From assembly GCA_036389455.1 (NCBI GenBank), contig DASVPW010000203.1, forward strand, positions 1 to 64,000: 64,000 nucleotides of DNA, given 5' to 3'. The position numbers and the translations under genes were made by a program. Positions 42,079-50,858 of this stretch are shown here, in pieces (the stretch's first letter is position 1; each line of letters begins with the position of its first letter). The notes below the pieces were generated by a model, which was given only the letters and a program-made list of their open reading frames with translations, did no database searches and had not been told where the DNA came from. This DNA is from JAJKJG01 sp036389455. Its GTDB lineage: Bacteria > Pseudomonadota > Alphaproteobacteria > Rhizobiales > Beijerinckiaceae.

Positions 42079-42139
42079 GCCACGATTGCCGGCCGCGCGC
42101 GGCCGGTGCTAAGCGTCGCGCCGACAACAGGAGTCTGCC

Positions 42140-42922
42140 ATGGATCTCGGTCTTGCCGGCAAGCGCGCGCTCGTCCTCTCCTCCAGCCGCGGCCTCGGGC
42201 GCGGCATCGCCGAGGCGCTCGCGGCCGAGGGCGCGCACGTGATGATGACGGCGCGCAGCGGCGACCGCCTCAAGGAGGCCGCGGAGGCGATCAACGCCAG
42301 GGGGCCGGGCCGCGCCTCGACCTTCGTCGGCGACCTCAAGGACAACGTCCAGGCGATCTTCGACGCCGCGCAAAAAGAACTCGGCGGCGTCGACATCCTC
42401 GTCGCCAACACCGGCGGCCCGCCGGCCCGCACGCCCCTCACCGTCAAGCCCGAGGAGTGGCTGCCCCAGTTCGAGGCCATGGTGGTGCCGGTGTTCACGC
42501 TCGCCGGCCTCGTGCTGCCCGGCATGCGCGAGCGCAAGTGGGGGCGCATCCTCACCGTCGCCTCGACGGGCGTCGTGCAGCCGATCCCGAACCTCGTGAT
42601 CTCGAACGCGCTGCGCTCCTCGATCGTCGGCTGGTCGAAGACGCTGTCCGGCGAGGTCGCCAAGGAGGGGATCACCGTGAACGTCGTCCTCCCCGGGCGC
42701 ATCAAGACGGATCGCACGACCGAGATCGACTCCGCCGCCGCGAAGACTCAAGGGAAGAGCGTCGAGGAGGTCGAGGCCGCTTCCCTCGCCACGATCCCGG
42801 CCGCTCGCTACGGCCGCGTCCAGGAGTTCGCCGACGTGGTCTGCTTCCTCGCCTCCGAGCGCGCGAGCTACGTGACCGGCAGCCTCGTGCGGGTCGACGG
42901 GGGCGCGGTGCGGTCGGTCTGA
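42140..42922 (+). CDS. Atypical short-chain dehydrogenase/reductase-like protein lacking the Tyr-Lys pair
   Basis: A 260-residue Rossmann-fold protein with an SDR layout: ALVLSSSRGLGRGIAEALA at the N-terminus, LVANTGGPP, the serine strand GRILTVASTG, and the C-terminal RVDGGAVRSV. The expected YxxxK catalytic pair is missing: the segment is PNLVISNALRSSIVGWSKTL. The first glycine of the cofactor loop is replaced by serine. This matches a known group of ketoacyl-reductase-like SDR proteins with an incomplete catalytic set. It may not be a normal oxidoreductase. It stands alone after hutC and converges with the hydantoinase gene. Confidence 0.85.
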   Translation: MDLGLAGKRALVLSSSRGLGRGIAEALAAEGAHVMMTARSGDRLKEAAEAINARGPGRASTFVGDLKDNVQAIFDAAQKELGGVDILVANTGGPPARTPLTVKPEEWLPQFEAMVVPVFTLAGLVLPGMRERKWGRILTVASTGVVQPIPNLVISNALRSSIVGWSKTLSGEVAKEGITVNVVLPGRIKTDRTTEIDSAAAKTQGKSVEEVEAASLATIPAARYGRVQEFADVVCFLASERASYVTGSLVRVDGGAVRSV

Positions 42923-42923
42923 C

Positions 42924-44390
42924 CTACAGAAGCACCGCCCCGAAGTTCCGCTGCGGGTCCATCTCGGCCTCGAGCCGCCCGGGAGGCTCGGCCGCGGGGC
43001 CGCCGGTGCGCGGGAGGAAGCGGCCGGAGCCGGGGGCGGCGCAGAGCGCGCCGTCCGCCACGACGACCTCGCCCCGGCGCAGCACCGTCACGGGCCAGCC
43101 CTGGACCGTGCGTCCCGCATAAGGCGTGTAGCCGGCGCGGTCGTGGACCGCCGCGTCGCCGAGCGTGACGCGCTTCTCCGGGTCCCAGATCGCCAAGTCG
43201 GCGTCGGCGCCGATCCCGAGCGAGCCCTTGCCGGGCAGGTTGTAGATCCGGGCCGGCGCGGTCGCGGTCAGCTCGACGAACTTTTCCACCCCGAGCCGCC
43301 CCTTCGAGACCATGGCATCGAACAGGAGCGGCAGGCGCCACTCGAGCCCGGGCAGCCCGTTCGCGATCTGCTTGAAGGTCGGGTTCGGCCCGGCGCGCAG
43401 CTTCCCCGTCTCGTCGAAGGCGTAGGGGGCGTGGTCGGAGGAGACGGTCTGGAGATCGCCCAGCGCCAGGGCCTGCCACAGGGCCTCCTGGTCGGCCGCC
43501 GTCCGGGGCGGGGGCGAGCACATCCACTTCGCGCCCTCGAGTCCCGGCCGGTCGAGGTCCTGCGCCGTGAGGAAGAGGTATTGCGGGCAGGTCTCGGCGA
43601 ACACCTTGAGGCCCTCGCCCCGCGCCCGGCGCACGACGGCGGCGCCCTCGGCGGTCGAGACGTGGAAGATCATGACCGGCTGGTCGAGGAGCGCCGCCAT
43701 CGCGACGAGCCGGTTGAAGGCCTCGGCCTCCGAGACGCGCGGGTGGCTCACGCCATGGAACTTCGGCGCCGTGTAGCCGCGCGCGACGAGGCGCCTGCCC
43801 ATCCAGGCGATCATGCCGTGGTTCTCGGCGTGGACGCAGACGAGGGCGCGGTTCTCGCGGGCCGTCAGCAGGATGTCCAGCATCCGCTCGTCGTCGACCT
43901 TGAGCCGGTCGTAGGTCATGAAGACCTTGACCGAGGCGTGTCCCGCCTTGACCAGCGCCGGCAGGTGCTCGTCCAGCGTCGCCTCGGTCGGATCGGCGAC
44001 GATCATGTGGAAGGCGTAGTCGACGACCGCGCCCTTGCGGGCGAGGGCGGAATAATCCTCGACCACCTGGGCGAGGTCCATGCCGACGTGCTGGGCCGCG
44101 AAGGCGATCACCGTGGTGGTGCCGCCGAACGCCGCCGCGGCGGTCGCGCTCTCCCAGGTGTCGGCGTTCATGATGCCGGCGGCCGAGAGCTGCTCGATGT
44201 GGCAGTGCGAATCGACCCCGCCCGGCAGCACGAGCTTCTTTCGCGCGTCGATCTCGCGCCGGCCCGCGGGCAAGTCGCGCCCGATCGCCGCGATGGCCTC
44301 GCTTCGGATCGCCACGTCGGCTGGAAAGGAGTCGCTCGCGGTCGCGACGGTGCCGCCGCGGATGACGATGTCGTAGGCGGGCTCGGTCAC
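42924..44390 (-). CDS. hydA: Dihydropyrimidinase/D-hydantoinase family cyclic amidohydrolase
   Basis: A 488-residue binuclear metal amidohydrolase that opens hydantoin or dihydropyrimidine rings. Metal ligands: His62 and His64 in GGVDSHCHIEQ, the likely carboxylated Lys155 in SVKVFMTYDRL, His in CVHAENHGM, His in IFHVSTAEG, and Asp in TVSSDHAPYAF. The C-terminal strand CSPPPRT is replaced by WMCSPPPRTAADQEALW, as in the family. The divergent racemase gene next to it suggests a hydantoin-to-amino-acid route. No N-carbamoylase is adjacent; the nitrilase-family hydrolase at 13874-14767 is a distant candidate. Confidence 0.88.
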   Translation of the reverse strand: MTEPAYDIVIRGGTVATASDSFPADVAIRSEAIAAIGRDLPAGRREIDARKKLVLPGGVDSHCHIEQLSAAGIMNADTWESATAAAAFGGTTTVIAFAAQHVGMDLAQVVEDYSALARKGAVVDYAFHMIVADPTEATLDEHLPALVKAGHASVKVFMTYDRLKVDDERMLDILLTARENRALVCVHAENHGMIAWMGRRLVARGYTAPKFHGVSHPRVSEAEAFNRLVAMAALLDQPVMIFHVSTAEGAAVVRRARGEGLKVFAETCPQYLFLTAQDLDRPGLEGAKWMCSPPPRTAADQEALWQALALGDLQTVSSDHAPYAFDETGKLRAGPNPTFKQIANGLPGLEWRLPLLFDAMVSKGRLGVEKFVELTATAPARIYNLPGKGSLGIGADADLAIWDPEKRVTLGDAAVHDRAGYTPYAGRTVQGWPVTVLRRGEVVVADGALCAAPGSGRFLPRTGGPAAEPPGRLEAEMDPQRNFGAVLL

Positions 44391-44474
44391 GGCTTCCCCC
44401 TATGGCCGGAAGGAACGGCACTGGACAACGCCGCGGGTCGCGTTTCAATGGGCCGCCCGCCAGAGAAAACCCCC

Positions 44475-45125
44475 ATGCCCCGCATCCTCGTCGTGAACCC
44501 GAACTCCAACGAGGCCGTCACCCGCGGGCTCGAGGAGGCCCTGGCGCCCCTCGCCTTCGAGGACGGCCCGGAGATCGTCTGCCGGACGCTTGCCGAGGGC
44601 CCGTACGGGATCGAGAGCCAGGCCGACGTCGAGAGCGTGGTGCTGCCGTTGCGGCGCCTCGTCGAGGCCGACAACGAATCGGGAGCCTTCGTGATCGCCT
44701 GCTTCTCGGACCCGGGCCTGCACGTCTGCCGCGACGGCACGGAGCGCCCGGTGTTCGGCATCGCGGAATGCGGCGTGCTCGCGGCGCTCGCGCGGGCCGA
44801 CCGCTTCGGGGTGATCGCGATCCAGAGCCGCTCGATCGGGCGGCACCTGCGCTACCTGCGCCAGATGGGCCTGATGGAGCGGCTTGCCGGCGAGCGGCCG
44901 CTCGAGATGTCCGTCGCCGAGACGGCGTCCGGCGAGAAGACCCTCGACCGCATGATCGAGATCGGCTCCGAGCTCCGCGACCGGGACGGCGCCGAGGCGA
45001 TCGTCATGGGCTGCGCCGGCATGGCGCGGCACCGCAAGTCCCTCGAGGCGGCGCTGGGCGTGCCCGTGATCGACCCGACCCAGGCCGCCGTCACGATGGC
45101 GCTCGGCGCCGTCGCCTTCGCCTGA
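44475..45125 (+). CDS. Aspartate/glutamate/hydantoin racemase family protein
   Basis: A 216-residue cofactor-independent racemase. MPRILVVNPNSNEAVT is the hydantoin racemase start. The two catalytic cysteines are Cys76 in VIACFSDPG and Cys180 in VMGCAGMA. Divergent from the hydantoinase gene, 84 bp apart, so it most likely racemises 5-substituted hydantoins for the stereospecific hydantoinase. Allantoin or malate-derived substrates are possible alternatives in this family. Confidence 0.85.
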   Translation: MPRILVVNPNSNEAVTRGLEEALAPLAFEDGPEIVCRTLAEGPYGIESQADVESVVLPLRRLVEADNESGAFVIACFSDPGLHVCRDGTERPVFGIAECGVLAALARADRFGVIAIQSRSIGRHLRYLRQMGLMERLAGERPLEMSVAETASGEKTLDRMIEIGSELRDRDGAEAIVMGCAGMARHRKSLEAALGVPVIDPTQAAVTMALGAVAFA

Positions 45126-45136
45126 GGATTCCCGGG

Positions 45137-45466
45137 CTACTTCGGCTGCACCGGGTCGGACGGCGAGGTCCCCGGCGGGGTGATCACCGGCGTCGAGTTC
45201 GGGTTCGGCACCGGCGGCCGCACGGTCATCTCGGGCGTGCCTGTCGCCGGCGGCTTGATCACCCCTTCCGATGCCTGGAGCTTGTCGCTGAGGCTCGGGC
45301 CGGTCGAGCCCGTGCTGCCCGGGTCCTGCGGCCTGACCTTCTCGGCCGGGACGGTCTTCGGGTCGGGCATGTTGGGATCGCGCGGCGCCGCCGGCGCCTG
45401 GGCGAAGGCCGTGGCCGTCATCGCGGCGAGGGCGAGCGCGGCAAGGCCGGATTTCCAATGAGGCAT
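45137..45466 (-). CDS. Small secreted proline-rich protein of unknown function
   Basis: A 109-residue protein with a signal peptide (MPHWKSGLAALALAAMTATAFA, cleavage near AFAQA). The mature chain is almost all low-complexity Pro, Thr, Ser and Asp (PRDPNMPDPKTVPAEKVRPQDPG), with no cysteine and no transmembrane segment. The ATG at 45466 has a GAAGGAGAC ribosome site. It is probably periplasmic and intrinsically disordered. It converges with the racemase gene and follows the MarR-GNAT gene. I know no function for this type of protein. Confidence 0.7.
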   Translation of the reverse strand: MPHWKSGLAALALAAMTATAFAQAPAAPRDPNMPDPKTVPAEKVRPQDPGSTGSTGPSLSDKLQASEGVIKPPATGTPEMTVRPPVPNPNSTPVITPPGTSPSDPVQPK

Positions 45467-45514
45467 GGCGGTCTCCTTCACGAGGGAAACCGATGCGGAC
45501 CGGCCCGGTTCCGG

Positions 45515-46453
45515 TCAGGCTTGGCCTTGGGCAAGATCGAGGTCCCAGTTCTGGCCGACGAGGTCGTGGCCGAAGCTGTGGTGCCTCTCCTCGGCGACGA
45601 GCCGGAAGCCCTCCGCGACATAGATTTTTCGGGCCGCGTGCAGGACGTCGTTCGTCCACAGGGTCAGGGTGCGGTAGCCGGCATCCCCGGCGAAGCGGAT
45701 GCACTCTCGGACGAGGCGGCGCCCGAGCCCGTGCCCGCGCGCCTTCGGCTCGACGTAGAGGAGTCTCAGCTTCGCGACCTCGTCCGACTGCCGGACCAGG
45801 AACACCGAGCCGACGACCTCGCCGTCCGTCTCGGCGATCCAGCAGCGCTCGCGCCTGGGGTCGAAGGTCTTGACGAACGCGGCGCAGATCTCGGCGACCA
45901 GCGCCTCGAAGGTCTCGTCCCAGCCGTATTCCCGGTGGTAGAGCAGCGCCTGGCGGTGGACGATCCAGCCCATGTCGCCGGGGCGGTGCGGGCGCAGCCA
46001 ATAGGCGGTCTTCCGGGCCGGGTCCGGTGCCAGCAGGTTCTCGACGGTGCGTAGCGCCGCGACGAGCCTTGAGCGGTCGGTATCGGCGAGCGGCGAAAGG
46101 AGGCCCGAGACCTCCTCCCGGGAGCGGGCGTCCATGGCCCCGAAGGCCTCGCGGCCGGCGGGAGTCAGCGAGATCAGGCTCTGCCGGCCGTCATTCTCGG
46201 AAGAACGGCGTGCGATCAGCCCCTTGGCCTCGAAACCGCGCAGGATGCGGCTGAGGTAGCCGGCGTCGAGGCCGAGGTCCTTGCCGAGCTCCGCCGCCGT
46301 CGCGCCCTCGCGCTGCGCCAGCTCGTACACGACCCGGCCTTCGGTGAGCGAGAACGGGCTGCCGAGCAGGCCTTCGTGCAGCACGCCGATCGTGCGGGTG
46401 TAGAACCGCGTGAAGCGCCGGACCGCGTCGACGTGCTCGGGTTGGATGTCCAT
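45515..46453 (-). CDS. MarR-type regulator fused to a GNAT acetyltransferase
   Basis: A 312-residue fusion. The N-terminal 140 residues form a MarR winged helix (FTRFYTRTIGVLHEGLLGSPFSLTEGRVVYELAQREGATAAELGKDLGLDAGYLSRILRGFEAKGLIARRSSENDGRQSLISLTPAGREAF). From about residue 150 a GNAT domain follows, with the acetyl-CoA loop PKARGHGLGRRLVRECIRFA and AARKIYVAEGFRLVAEERHHSFG. The second of two close ATGs (46453) is preferred because AGGGAG lies at proper distance. The architecture is known in actinobacteria and rhizobia but targets are unclear. Located directly downstream of tolB. Confidence 0.88.
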   Translation of the reverse strand: MDIQPEHVDAVRRFTRFYTRTIGVLHEGLLGSPFSLTEGRVVYELAQREGATAAELGKDLGLDAGYLSRILRGFEAKGLIARRSSENDGRQSLISLTPAGREAFGAMDARSREEVSGLLSPLADTDRSRLVAALRTVENLLAPDPARKTAYWLRPHRPGDMGWIVHRQALLYHREYGWDETFEALVAEICAAFVKTFDPRRERCWIAETDGEVVGSVFLVRQSDEVAKLRLLYVEPKARGHGLGRRLVRECIRFAGDAGYRTLTLWTNDVLHAARKIYVAEGFRLVAEERHHSFGHDLVGQNWDLDLAQGQA

Positions 46454-46522
46454 GGCCATCTCCCTAGATGGATGGCCAATGTCAAGCAGATAGTTGCTTC
46501 CGTCAATCAACTTGCGCGAAGA

Positions 46523-47875
46523 TCAATTCCCCCGCGATTCCGTCAGCAGCGGCGACCAGGTCGGGTCGGAGGCGAAGCTCGGGGTTGGCACAGGCTGCTC
46601 GACCCGGCCCGTCACGTCGACCATGTAGAGCTTAGCCCCGGACTGGCCGCCGGGGTCGCGGAAGAACATGATGTACTGGCCGTTCGGCGCCCACGACGGG
46701 CCCTCGTTGTGGAAGCCCTCGGTGAGGATGCGCTCGCCTGAGCCGTCGGGCTTCATGATGCCGATGGCGAAGCCGCCGGAGGTGCGCTTGGTGAAGGCGA
46801 TGTAGTCGCCCCGGGGCGACCACGCCGGCTGCGAGTAGGAGCCCTGGCCGAACGAGATGCGGCGCGGGTTTGAGCCGTCGGCGCCCATCACGTAGACCTG
46901 CTGCTGGCCGCCCCGGTCCGACTCGAACACGATCTGCGACCCGTCGGGGGAGAACGACGGCGAGGTGTCGATCGCGCCGGTGTTGGTGACCCGCGTCGTC
47001 GTGCGGGAGCCTAAGTCCATCAGGTAGATGTTGGCGTTGCCGCCCTGCTGCAGGCTCATGACGATGCGCTGCCCGTCGGGCGAGAAGCGCGGCGACGAGG
47101 TCATGTCGGGGAAGTTGCCGACCACCTGCCTGGAGCCGGTCTCGAGGTTGATGACCTGCACCCGCGGCTGCTGGCCCGACGCCTGCGACATGAAGGCGAT
47201 GTCCTGCGTCGTCGGCGAGTAGCGCGGCGTCACGACGAGGTTGTCGCCCTGCGTCAGGTAGCGGACGTTGCCGCCGTCCTGGTCCATGATGGCGAGGCGC
47301 TTGCGGCGGTTCTCCTTCGGCCCCGACTCGTCGACGAACACCACGCGGGTGTCGAAGAACGGGCCGACGCCGGTGATCTTGGTGTAGACCGCGTCCGAGA
47401 TGATGTGGCCGATGCGGCGCCAGTTGTTCGGGTCGGTGAAGTACTGCTGCCCGGCGACCTGCTGGCCGGCGTAGACGTCCCACAGGCGGAACTCGGTCTT
47501 GAGCCGGCCCGACGGATCGCGGGTCAGGCGCCCGGTCACGAGCCCCTGCACGCCCGCCGCCTTCCAGGGCTCGAACCGGGGCGCGGCGTCGAAGGCCGGC
47601 TGCGCCTCCGGGAAGCGCGCCTTCTCGATCGGCACGAAGTAGCCCGAGCGGCGCAGGTTGTTGGCGACGATGCCGGCGACCTGCTGGCCGAGGCCGGGAT
47701 CGCCGGAAAAGTCCGCGACCGCGATCGGGATCGGCTGGAAGTTGCCGCGGCGCACGTCGATGACGAGCTCGGCGCGGGCAGCCGTCATCCACAGGACCGC
47801 CGCCGCCGCGAGGACGAGGGTGACGATCGTGTCGGCGCGGAACAGGATTCGGATCAGGCGCATGGCGGGGCGCAT
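46523..47875 (-). CDS. tolB: Tol-Pal system beta-propeller protein TolB
   Basis: A 450-residue periplasmic protein that links TolA to the peptidoglycan-associated lipoprotein during outer-membrane constriction. A signal peptide (about residues 5-35, ending MTAARA) precedes ELVIDVRRGNFQPIPIAVADF, the start of the N-terminal domain. The C-terminal six-bladed propeller is made of repeated SPDGQRIVM / SPSFSPDGSQIVFESDRGG / QPAWSPRGDYIAFTK blades. Start ATG 47875 or 47863. It follows tolA by 20 bp. The next gene is a MarR-GNAT fusion instead of pal. Confidence 0.95.
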   Translation of the reverse strand: MRPAMRLIRILFRADTIVTLVLAAAAVLWMTAARAELVIDVRRGNFQPIPIAVADFSGDPGLGQQVAGIVANNLRRSGYFVPIEKARFPEAQPAFDAAPRFEPWKAAGVQGLVTGRLTRDPSGRLKTEFRLWDVYAGQQVAGQQYFTDPNNWRRIGHIISDAVYTKITGVGPFFDTRVVFVDESGPKENRRKRLAIMDQDGGNVRYLTQGDNLVVTPRYSPTTQDIAFMSQASGQQPRVQVINLETGSRQVVGNFPDMTSSPRFSPDGQRIVMSLQQGGNANIYLMDLGSRTTTRVTNTGAIDTSPSFSPDGSQIVFESDRGGQQQVYVMGADGSNPRRISFGQGSYSQPAWSPRGDYIAFTKRTSGGFAIGIMKPDGSGERILTEGFHNEGPSWAPNGQYIMFFRDPGGQSGAKLYMVDVTGRVEQPVPTPSFASDPTWSPLLTESRGN

Positions 47876-47895
47876 CGGTTTTTGGGAACGAAGGG

Positions 47896-49116
47896 TCAGC
47901 CGAGATCGCGCGGATCGAAGTTGACCACGAGGTCCTTCCAATCCTGGTAATAGGGCTGGAATTGGGCCGGAATGCGAAGCGGCGAGCACCGTCGTGCGGC
48001 ACGCGTGGCGCTGTCGGCCACGGCGCGGAACAGCGGGTCCGGCGAGTTGTTGGTGACCACCGGCTCGCGGGCGAGCGAGCCGTCCTGGTTGAGGCTCACC
48101 CGCACGGTCGGCACCGGGGGCTTCGCGGCCCCTTGCGCGCCGATCGGCGCCTGCCAGCAGCGGTGGAGCTGGTCGCGCAGGAGGCCCATCAGGGAATCGC
48201 GCTGGCTCGGGTTGAGCCGCTGCGCCGCCCCGGTCGCGGTGCCGAGGGACGCGGTCTTCTGGACCTCGCGCCCGGTCGAGCCCGACGATTGCGCCGGCTC
48301 CCGCGAGGCGAGGAGCCTCGCGATGCCGTTCGGGTCGAACTTCGGGGAGATCTCGGCGTCGCGCTTCGCCCTCGCCTCGGCTTCAGCCTTGGCCTTGGCT
48401 TTCGCCTCCGCGAGCTTCTTCTGCCGCTCGGCCTCCGCCTTGGCCTCGGCGATCCGCCTCTGCTCGGCCTCGGCCTTGGCTTCCGCCTCGGCTCTCGCCT
48501 TCGCCTCGGCCATGGCGCGCGCCTTGGCGGCCGCCTCCGCCCGGGCCTTGGCTTCGGTCTTCGCCCGGGCTTCCGCCTCGGCCTTGGCCTGAGCCTCCTG
48601 CTTGGCGCGCAGCTCCGCCTGCTGCTCCTCGAGGAGCTTCGCCAGTTCCTCGCGCTTCGGCGGTTCGGGCGGGGCCGGCTCCGGCTTCGCCTCGGCCTGC
48701 CGCACGGGCTCGCGCTTCGGCGGCTCCGGCGGCTGCACGGGTTCGCGGATCGGCGGAACCGGAGGCGGCGGCGGGACCGAGACCTCGACCGCCTCGTCCG
48801 CGACCTTCATCTCGGCCGGACGGGTCGGCGGGGTCGGCACGTCGCGCTTCGCCTCGCCCGGGTCGCGCTCCTCCCGGGTCTCGGCGACGCGGTCGGTGCG
48901 GGGCTTCGGCTCCGGCTGCGGCGCCTTGGCGTTCGTCTCGCCGCGGGTGATCTCGGAGAGCTGGTTCTCGGTGACGACCTCGACCGGGATGCCCTCCTCG
49001 GCCTCCGGGAACTTCTGGGAGAACGCGAAGCCGAACACGAGCGCGCCGACGAGCGCCGCGTGCAGCGCGCCCGACACCCAGAAGCCAGGCTCCGATCGAT
49101 CGAACTTCAGCCCCAC
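47896..49116 (-). CDS. tolA: Tol-Pal system protein TolA (TonB-like C-terminus)
   Basis: A 406-residue inner-membrane protein. One N-terminal helix (about residues 11-34, WVSGALHAALVGALVFGFAFS) carries the conserved SxxxH pattern (Ser15, His19) that contacts TolQR. A proline-rich stretch (about 110-155) is followed by a long Ala/Lys/Glu coiled-coil rod to about 255. The C-terminal TolA/TonB domain includes LRDQLHRCWQAPIGA and VRVSLNQDGSLAREP and reaches TolB and Pal in the periplasm. Located between tolR and tolB on the minus strand with short gaps. Confidence 0.92.
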   Translation of the reverse strand: MGLKFDRSEPGFWVSGALHAALVGALVFGFAFSQKFPEAEEGIPVEVVTENQLSEITRGETNAKAPQPEPKPRTDRVAETREERDPGEAKRDVPTPPTRPAEMKVADEAVEVSVPPPPPVPPIREPVQPPEPPKREPVRQAEAKPEPAPPEPPKREELAKLLEEQQAELRAKQEAQAKAEAEARAKTEAKARAEAAAKARAMAEAKARAEAEAKAEAEQRRIAEAKAEAERQKKLAEAKAKAKAEAEARAKRDAEISPKFDPNGIARLLASREPAQSSGSTGREVQKTASLGTATGAAQRLNPSQRDSLMGLLRDQLHRCWQAPIGAQGAAKPPVPTVRVSLNQDGSLAREPVVTNNSPDPLFRAVADSATRAARRCSPLRIPAQFQPYYQDWKDLVVNFDPRDLG

Positions 49117-49136
49117 CTTCGAGCCTCACGCGGCAG

Positions 49137-49589
49137 CTAGCGCTGCTCGGTTTCCGTCACGAGCGCGACGCGCTTGAACCCGGCGCCGGTCACGACCGCC
49201 ATCACCTGGGCGACGCGCCCGTAATCCACCTTCCTGTCGCCGCGCAGAAAGATGCGCTCGTCGAAGCCCTGCTTCGCGGCCGCCGTCACGGCCGGCACGA
49301 TCTGGCCGTCGTCGAGCGCGCTCTCGCCCAAGAAGACCTTGCCGTCGGCCTTGATCGACAGCGTCACGGGCTTCGCGTCGGCATTGAGCGGCGCGGCAGC
49401 GGCCTTCGGCAGGTCGATCGGCACGCCCGCCGTCATCAGCGGCGCCGTCACCATGAAGATGATCAGGAGGACGAGCATGACGTCGATGAACGGCGTCATG
49501 TTGATCTCGTTGATGACGCCCCGGCGCTTGCCGTGCCGGCGCCGGCGGCGTCCGCCGCCTCCCCCGTGTGCCAGTCCCGCGACCGCCAT
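49137..49589 (-). CDS. tolR: Tol-Pal system protein TolR
   Basis: A 150-residue ExbD/TolR protein that completes the TolQR proton channel. The single membrane helix is at about residues 30-50 (MTPFIDVMLVLLIIFMVTAPL), with the key aspartate in PFIDVML. The preceding RGVINEINMTPFIDV is the TolR signature. The periplasmic domain contains DLPKAAAAPLN, VFLGESALDD and ERIFLRGDRKVDYGRVAQVMAVV. It begins with an unusual glycine/arginine-rich cytoplasmic run of about 20 residues. Twelve bases separate it from tolQ. Confidence 0.94.
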   Translation of the reverse strand: MAVAGLAHGGGGGRRRRRHGKRRGVINEINMTPFIDVMLVLLIIFMVTAPLMTAGVPIDLPKAAAAPLNADAKPVTLSIKADGKVFLGESALDDGQIVPAVTAAAKQGFDERIFLRGDRKVDYGRVAQVMAVVTGAGFKRVALVTETEQR

Positions 49590-49601
49590 CGCCCGTTCCC
49601 C

Positions 49602-50327
49602 TTAGGCCGCGTGCGCGTGCGCGATGCGCTCGTCGATCTGGCGCGACAGGATCGCCGAGAACTCGTCGGCGAAGCCCTCGAGCCGCCCCTGGAGCTTCGT
49701 CACCTGCGACTGGAGCTTGTTGTAGGCGAGCACCGCCGGGATCGCCGCGAAGAGCCCGATCGCGGTCGCGAACAGCGCCTCGGCGATGCCGGGCGCGACG
49801 ACCGCGAGGCTGGTGCTCTTCGAGGCCGCGATCGAGGTGAACGAGTTCATGATGCCCCACACGGTCCCGAAGAGGCCGATGTAGGGTCCGGCCGAGCCGA
49901 TCGAGGCCAGCACCATGAGCTTGCCCTCGAGCCGCTCGACCTCGCGCTGGATCGTCACGTCGAGGACCTTGTCGATGCGTTGCGACAGGCTCGCGACCGA
50001 GCGGCCCGAGCCCTCGAAGGAGCGCTTCCATTCGCGCATCGCGGCGACGAACACCGCGGCAAGCCCCGTGTTCGGGCGGCTCTGGAGGTTGAGGTAGAGC
50101 TCCTCCAGGGACTGCCCCGACCAGAAGATCTCCTCGAAGCGGTCCATGGCGCGCTTGGTGCGGGAGAACAGCAGCGTCTTGTCGACGATGATGGCCCAGC
50201 ACCAGACCGAGGCGCCGAGCAGCCCGACCATCACGAGCTTGACGACGATGTGGGCGCTCCAGAACAGGCCGATCAACGACATGTCGTGCGCGGCCTGGGC
50301 CGCCGGGAGGGCGTCGGCAGGGTTCAT
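49602..50327 (-). CDS. tolQ: Tol-Pal system protein TolQ
   Basis: A 241-residue inner-membrane proton-channel subunit with three helices: about residues 24-46, a long pair near 135-160 and 170-195. AGPYIGLFGTVWGIMNSFTSIAASKSTSLAVVAPGIAEALFATAIGLFAAIPAVLAYN is the classical TolQ/ExbB segment. It is the first gene of the tol operon in the window; ybgC, which often precedes it, is absent. A GAGGATCACTG ribosome site stands before the ATG. Confidence 0.95.
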   Translation of the reverse strand: MNPADALPAAQAAHDMSLIGLFWSAHIVVKLVMVGLLGASVWCWAIIVDKTLLFSRTKRAMDRFEEIFWSGQSLEELYLNLQSRPNTGLAAVFVAAMREWKRSFEGSGRSVASLSQRIDKVLDVTIQREVERLEGKLMVLASIGSAGPYIGLFGTVWGIMNSFTSIAASKSTSLAVVAPGIAEALFATAIGLFAAIPAVLAYNKLQSQVTKLQGRLEGFADEFSAILSRQIDERIAHAHAA

Positions 50328-50537
50328 CAGTGATCCTCATCCCCGGGGCCGCCGGCTTGGCCGGGCCGGCCCGTGCCGCTTCATTCGGCGGAGCTTGGCT
50401 TGTTGATGGCTGTTCGCCCGGAAATCTGTCGAAAGTAAGGGGCTGGCAAGCGCTTAGGCCGGCTCCGACGGCCTTGGGAAAGTTAAGCACCGAGCAAGGT
50501 TAATGCCGGGTTAGGAGCTCGCTTGCGAGGCGGCGGG

Positions 50538-50750
50538 CTACCGCCCGCGGATCGGCTCGATGTGCACGGCGCGGCGCCAGAGCAGGTAGACGACGTAGAG
50601 CGCCGCGAGGCTGAACAGGGCCATCAGGATGTGGCCGACCGTGTCGCCGAGCTCGAACAGCCCGGCGAGCGCCCAGCCGGCCGCGAGCGCGACCCCGAAC
50701 ACCTCGGTGCCGATCAGGATCAGCACGCTGACGACGGTCAGGAGGTTCAT
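50538..50750 (-). CDS. Small membrane protein of unknown function
   Basis: A 70-residue protein, MNLLTVVSVLILIGTEVFGVALAAGWALAG, with two transmembrane helices (about 4-28 and 36-58) and a basic end (WRRAVHIEPIRGR). I recognise similar short proteins in rhizobial genomes but know no role. The start is the ATG at 50750 behind GGATGAACC-like sequence; no other start fits. It lies between tolQ and the gamma-glutamyltransferase gene, divergent from the latter. Confidence 0.65.
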   Translation of the reverse strand: MNLLTVVSVLILIGTEVFGVALAAGWALAGLFELGDTVGHILMALFSLAALYVVYLLWRRAVHIEPIRGR

Positions 50751-50858
50751 CCAGTTGATGTCGCGGCTGCGAGCCAAGGGCCGGTCTCCGGTTGCGGAAG
50801 GCGGCACTACCGCATAGGGGGGCTTCGAGCAACGTCCCTCCTGACGCAGCCCCGCCCG

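Noticed and set aside
48380..48660. Tandem DNA repeat in the middle of tolA
   Set aside because: The repetitive bases encode the Ala/Lys/Glu coiled-coil rod normal for TolA; no exact tandem unit indicates a separate element.
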